A stretch of DNA of 8,537 nucleotides from JAFHCF01 sp048497495 (lineage in GTDB: Bacteria > Pseudomonadota > Alphaproteobacteria > Rhizobiales > Ancalomicrobiaceae). The position numbers were made by a program, and so were the translations under genes. A model generated the notes under the pieces. The model was given only the letters and a program-made list of their open reading frames with translations, ran no database searches and had not been told where the DNA came from. Positions 5,627 through 8,537 of this stretch are shown here, piece after piece. The DNA lies in contig JAFHCF010000104.1 of NCBI GenBank assembly GCA_048497495.1, positions 1 to 8,537 of the forward strand, written 5' to 3'. Each line of letters starts with the position of its first letter. The first letter of the stretch is position 1.

Positions 5627-6565
5627 ATGAAAAACGTCTCGCTGAAGCAGCTCCGCATGATCCGCGCCGCTCACGAGGGCGGCTCCTACGCCGCCGCGGC
5701 GCTCGCGATGCACGTCACGCCGCCGGCAATCACCATGCAGATCAAGAGCTTGGAGGAGGAGATCGGTCTCGCCATCTTCGAGCGCGACGGCAACCGCCTG
5801 ATCCCGACGAACGCCGGCCAGGAGCTTCTCGACGCGGCGCGGCGCATTGACGCGGTCCTCGACGACGCCGCCGAGAGCCTCGACGCGATGCGCCGGCTCG
5901 ACGGCGGCCGGGTCACCGTCGGGGTGGTGTCGACCGCCAAGTACTTCGCGCCGCGCATGCTCGCCGCCTTCACCCGGCTCCACCCCAAGGTCGAGCTCAA
6001 TCTGGTGGTCGGCAATCGCTCCGAGGTGCTCGCCCGCTTCCTCGCCGGCGACTTCGACCTGACGATCATGGGCCGTCCGCCCGAGAACGTGGCGCTGGAG
6101 AGCGCGCTGATCGGCCATCACCCGCATGTGGTGGTCGGCGCGATCGACGATCCGCTCGCCGCGGAACGGGACATCACCGCCGACCGCCTCGCCGACCGCG
6201 TCTTCCTGGTGCGCGAGCCCGGATCGGGCACCCGCACGCTGATGGAGCGTTTTCTCGACAAGACCGGCATCCATCCCAAGATCGGCATGGAGATCGGCTC
6301 CAACGAGACCATCAAACAGGCGGTGATCGCCGGCCTCGGCCTCACCTTCATCTCCGCCCACACGGTCGCCGCCGAGATCGAGGACCATCGCCTGGCGCTG
6401 CTCGACGTCGTCGGCCTGCCCTTGTGGCGGCGTTGGTACGTCACCCGCCTCGCCCGCAAGCGCCCGATGCCGGCCGCCCGCATGCTGCTCGACTTCGTCA
6501 TCACCCAAGGCGAGAGCTTCATGCCGCGCGCGCCCGGCGTGCCGGACCGGCCGGACGTCGAGTGA
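5627..6565 (+). CDS. cbbR: LysR-type transcriptional regulator CbbR
   Basis: This 312-residue protein has an N-terminal winged helix-turn-helix (HTH about residues 18-40, SYAAAALAMHVTPPAITMQI) followed by a type 2 periplasmic-binding-like effector domain (about 95-295) containing the EPGSGTR loop (197-203) typical of CbbR. CbbR proteins activate cbb operons and respond to metabolites such as ribulose-1,5-bisphosphate, phosphoenolpyruvate or NADPH depending on the species; the effector here is unknown. The frame stays open far upstream, but that portion is antisense to cbbL. The ATG at 5627 gives the standard LysR N-terminus; an in-frame GTG at 5549 would add 26 unconserved residues and is less likely. 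The Shine-Dalgarno is poor, and the predicted operator ends three bases before the start, so low or autoregulated expression is plausible. Confidence 0.97.
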   Translation: MKNVSLKQLRMIRAAHEGGSYAAAALAMHVTPPAITMQIKSLEEEIGLAIFERDGNRLIPTNAGQELLDAARRIDAVLDDAAESLDAMRRLDGGRVTVGVVSTAKYFAPRMLAAFTRLHPKVELNLVVGNRSEVLARFLAGDFDLTIMGRPPENVALESALIGHHPHVVVGAIDDPLAAERDITADRLADRVFLVREPGSGTRTLMERFLDKTGIHPKIGMEIGSNETIKQAVIAGLGLTFISAHTVAAEIEDHRLALLDVVGLPLWRRWYVTRLARKRPMPAARMLLDFVITQGESFMPRAPGVPDRPDVE

Positions 6566-6587
6566 GCGGGCGGCGGCGGGACGGTCT

Positions 6588-6832
6588 TCCCTTCTCCCGC
6601 GAGGGAACTGTTGCGTAATTCCGACCAAACCCGTCGTCGGCTTCCGTGCGCGGTGGTTCGAGACGGCGCGCGCCGCGCGCCTCCTCACCATGAGGCTCTT
6701 GAATTTGCTTCGAAATTTCCAAGAAGGCCTCATGGTGAGGAGGGCAGTAGGCCCGTCTCGAACCATCGCGCACTGGTCTCGGCGAGAAGACGCGGCGAAT
6801 TGTGCGAAGGATCCACGAGGGGAGAAGGAAGG
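6588..6832. repeat. Large nested palindromic element (MITE- or REP-like), possibly inserted in another repeat
   Basis: Three levels of symmetry share one centre near 6710. The inner stem CCTCCTCACCATGAGG (6680-6695) with CCTCATGGTGAGGAGG (6728-6743) is perfect over 16 bp, 17 with the next pair, around a 30-nt loop that has CTTG (6698-6701) and CAAG (6720-6723) ends. The middle arms, 6646-6666 and 6753-6773, match at 20 of 21 positions and carry GGTTCGAGACGG. Outer arms (about 6606-6635 and 6785-6815) match weakly. The ends are CCTTCTCCCGC (6590-6600) and GGGGAGAAGG (6819-6828), the split halves of the hairpin seen intact at 163-185. CGAGGG occurs directly repeated at 6600-6605 and 6816-6821. 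The core resembles repeats common in Hyphomicrobiales genomes (recalled, not searched). No protein is encoded. Confidence 0.8.
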
Positions 6833-6960
6833 CGCGCCTCGCGGCGCCGGGCGACGATCGTTCCGACCGACTTCCTGTGGAGACCCGACCCGGAACGGTC
6901 GCGCGCCACGTCTCGCGTGGTAGGGTCGCGCCCTTCGGACTCTGGGTGAAACGGGACGGC
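6833..6960 (+). promoter_or_regulatory. Leader of the HerA-like ATPase gene
   Basis: This 128-bp non-coding stretch follows the palindromic element. It has a small hairpin, CCACG (6906-6910) with CGTGG (6916-6920), flanked by GCGCG (6901-6905) and CGCGC (6927-6931). TAGGGT at 6921-6926 could be a weak -10 box, but I find no matching -35. A weak GGGA (6953-6956) precedes the ATG. A promoter is presumed because the preceding repeat and the gap separate this gene from cbbR. Confidence 0.3.
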
Positions 6961-8511
6961 ATGAAGGTCGGAATCGATCTCGGCACGACATCGACGGGAG
7001 AGGCGGCGAAGCTCGATCTCGAGGAGCTGCTCTCCACGCGTCTGCTCGTCCAGGGCAATTCCGGTTCGGGAAAGTCCCATCTTCTCCGGCGCTTGCTCGA
7101 GCAGAGCGCGCCCCATGTGCAGCAGGCGATCATCGATCCGGAGGGTGACTTCGTCACGCTGGCCGAGGCCTTCGGCCATGTCGTGATCGACGCCGAACGC
7201 TCGCCGGCCGAGTTCACGCGAATCGCCCGCCGCATCCGCCGCCACCGCGCCTCCGTCGTCCTCGACCTCGAGGGCCTCGACGCCGAGGACCAGATGCGCG
7301 CCGCCGCCGCCTTTCTCGACGGGCTCTTCGAGGCCGAGCGCGAGTGCTGGTATCCGATGCTGATCGCCGTCGACGAAGCGCAGCTCTTCGCCCCGGCGAT
7401 CGCCGGCGAGGTTTCCGACGAGGCGCGCAAGGCCTCACTCGGGGCGATGACCAATCTGATGTGTCGTGGCCGCAAGCGTGGTCTCGCCGGGATGATCGCC
7501 ACCCAGCGTCTCGCCAAACTCGCCAAGAACGTCGCGGCGGAAGCCTCCAACTTCCTGATGGGCCGCACCTTCCTCGACATCGACATGGCGCGCGCCGCCG
7601 ATCTGCTCGGCATGGAGCGGCGCCAGGCCGAGGCCTTCCGCGATCTGATCCCGGGTCAGTTCGTCGCCCTCGGGCCGGCGCTCTCCCGCCGTCCGGTGCC
7701 GATCCGCATCGGTCCGGTGGCGACCTCGGGCCGCTCCGGCCGACCGTCGCTGATGCCGCTGCCCGACGTGGGGCGCCAGGACATGGCCGATCTGATCTTC
7801 GCCCCCGCCCCGGCGGAGGAGGAGCCGATCCGCATGGCCCCGGCGCCGCGACCGCCCAAGGTCGGCACCGCCGAATTGCTCGCCCGGGTCGCCGCGGTGC
7901 GGCCGACGGCGGAGCCGGCGCCGGAGGACGTCGATCGGCCGTCGCCGGAGGAATTGGAGAAGGCCCTCGACGAGATCGTCGCCGAGATCCTCTCCGATCC
8001 GGACGCCGCCTTCCGGCCGCTGCCGCTCCTCTGGCAGGATTTCCAATTCCATTGCCGCCTGCGCCGGCTCGGCGAGGTGGGCCACGACATGGCGCTGTTC
8101 CGCCGCCGCCTGGCGCTCGCTCGCGCCGGCATCGACGCGCAGGGCGGCGACGACGACTGGGCGCGGGTGATCGCGCTCGCCGAGGGGCTTCCGGAAGAGA
8201 TGCAGGGCGTCTTCCTGATGGTGGCGCGCGCCGCTCGCGACGAGGCGCCCTGCCCCGCCGACGCGGTTCTGGCGCAAGCCTACGGCAGCCACTCGCCGTC
8301 GCGCGGCCGTTGGCTGCTCGGCTACATGGCGGAACGCGGGCTGATCGTCTCGGAGACCGATTTCCGGGGGAACCGCATCGTCGCCATCGCCGGGGTCGGT
8401 TGGCGGACCAAGGCGACCGGCGGCCAGCCGGGTATTCGCGCCGGCCGGACCCGCTCGGCCGCCGCAACCAGCCGCGCCGTGACCGAGGCGCTGCGGCGCG
8501 GGGGCGACTGA
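6961..8511 (+). CDS. HerA/DUF87-like P-loop ATPase of unknown role
   Basis: This 516-residue protein looks like a RecA/FtsK-fold ATPase of the HerA (DUF87) group. Walker A is GNSGSGKS (32-39), Walker B is MLIAVDEAQ (133-141), and the ATQR motif (180-183) sits where HerA proteins have a sensor or arginine residue. The N-terminus (GIDLGTT... to LLVQGNSG) resembles the short beta-barrel lead-in before the HerA P-loop. A low-complexity Ala/Pro/Glu linker (about 280-335) joins the ATPase core to a C-terminal region (about 350-480) whose RGRWLLGYMAERGLI segment suggests a winged helix. HerA relatives translocate DNA, pair with NurA nuclease in archaea, or act in defence modules with Sir2 or nuclease partners; no partner is visible here. 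The frame extends upstream to a GTG at 6802, but that runs into the repeat, so the ATG at 6961 is preferred. Confidence 0.85.
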   Translation: MKVGIDLGTTSTGEAAKLDLEELLSTRLLVQGNSGSGKSHLLRRLLEQSAPHVQQAIIDPEGDFVTLAEAFGHVVIDAERSPAEFTRIARRIRRHRASVVLDLEGLDAEDQMRAAAAFLDGLFEAERECWYPMLIAVDEAQLFAPAIAGEVSDEARKASLGAMTNLMCRGRKRGLAGMIATQRLAKLAKNVAAEASNFLMGRTFLDIDMARAADLLGMERRQAEAFRDLIPGQFVALGPALSRRPVPIRIGPVATSGRSGRPSLMPLPDVGRQDMADLIFAPAPAEEEPIRMAPAPRPPKVGTAELLARVAAVRPTAEPAPEDVDRPSPEELEKALDEIVAEILSDPDAAFRPLPLLWQDFQFHCRLRRLGEVGHDMALFRRRLALARAGIDAQGGDDDWARVIALAEGLPEEMQGVFLMVARAARDEAPCPADAVLAQAYGSHSPSRGRWLLGYMAERGLIVSETDFRGNRIVAIAGVGWRTKATGGQPGIRAGRTRSAAATSRAVTEALRRGGD

Positions 8512-8537
8512 TCGGACGGCATCCGATACGACGAGAG

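Noticed and set aside
6646..6773. Possible CRISPR array, tRNA or structured regulatory RNA in the repeat downstream of cbbR
   Set aside because: There is one inverted structure, not regularly spaced direct repeats, and GGTTCGAGACGG only superficially recalls a tRNA T-arm; no cloverleaf can be drawn.
6611..6949. Short plus-strand open frames across the large palindromic element
   Set aside because: They are translations of repeat DNA, a common source of false small genes in these genomes; no domain or ribosome-binding site.
6961..6999. GIDLGTT at the ATPase N-terminus, like the phosphate-1 motif of Hsp70/actin-fold proteins
   Set aside because: No other Hsp70/actin motif follows and a P-loop begins about 25 residues later; it fits the HerA lead-in segment better.
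7214..8467. 417-residue minus-strand open frame antisense to the ATPase gene
   Set aside because: It is made almost entirely of Arg, Ala, Pro, Gly and Ser, typical of a GC-rich shadow, while the plus-strand frame has clear Walker motifs.

Overview
The window is about two-thirds GC with strong alphaproteobacterial codon use. The gene set (red-type form IC RuBisCO, CbbX, a proteobacterial-type phosphoribulokinase, a divergent cbbR) and the intergenic palindromic repeats point to a facultatively autotrophic alphaproteobacterium, most likely of the order Hyphomicrobiales. The genus cannot be fixed from this sequence.

Layout. Positions 1-292 hold no gene I can support, only repeats: a two-copy hairpin element (49-188) and a nested dyad (208-250). 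From 5515 down to 293 on the minus strand runs one Calvin-Benson-Bassham operon in the order cbbL-cbbS-cbbX-cbbF-cbbP: RuBisCO large and small subunits, red-type RuBisCO activase, fructose-1,6-bisphosphatase and phosphoribulokinase. All five are full length, with good Shine-Dalgarno sequences and conserved catalytic residues. The gaps between them are 98, 276, 56 and 77 bp. These gaps are unusual: hairpins lie between cbbL and cbbS, a cluster of dispersed palindromic repeats lies between cbbS and cbbX, and a roughly 30% GC island separates cbbX from cbbF.

The LysR-type regulator cbbR (5627-6565, plus strand) is divergent from cbbL. The 111-bp shared control region contains a CbbR-type TNA-N7-TNA dyad just upstream of the cbbR start codon. 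Downstream of cbbR is a 395-bp non-coding stretch dominated by a roughly 245-bp nested palindromic element. After it comes a complete HerA/DUF87-like P-loop ATPase gene (6961-8511, plus strand) with no obvious functional link to carbon fixation.

How the genes work together: phosphoribulokinase makes ribulose-1,5-bisphosphate, CbbL8S8 carboxylates it, CbbX removes inhibitory sugar phosphates from RuBisCO, and CbbF supplies fructose-6-phosphate for regeneration. CbbR senses the metabolic state and activates the operon. The order is that of the Xanthobacter flavus cbbLSXFPTAE operon but stops after cbbP. I found no convincing new biological system. The points most worth checking are the repeat architecture (a possible repeat-in-repeat insertion at 6600-6821), the intercistronic RNA structures and the orphan HerA-like ATPase.
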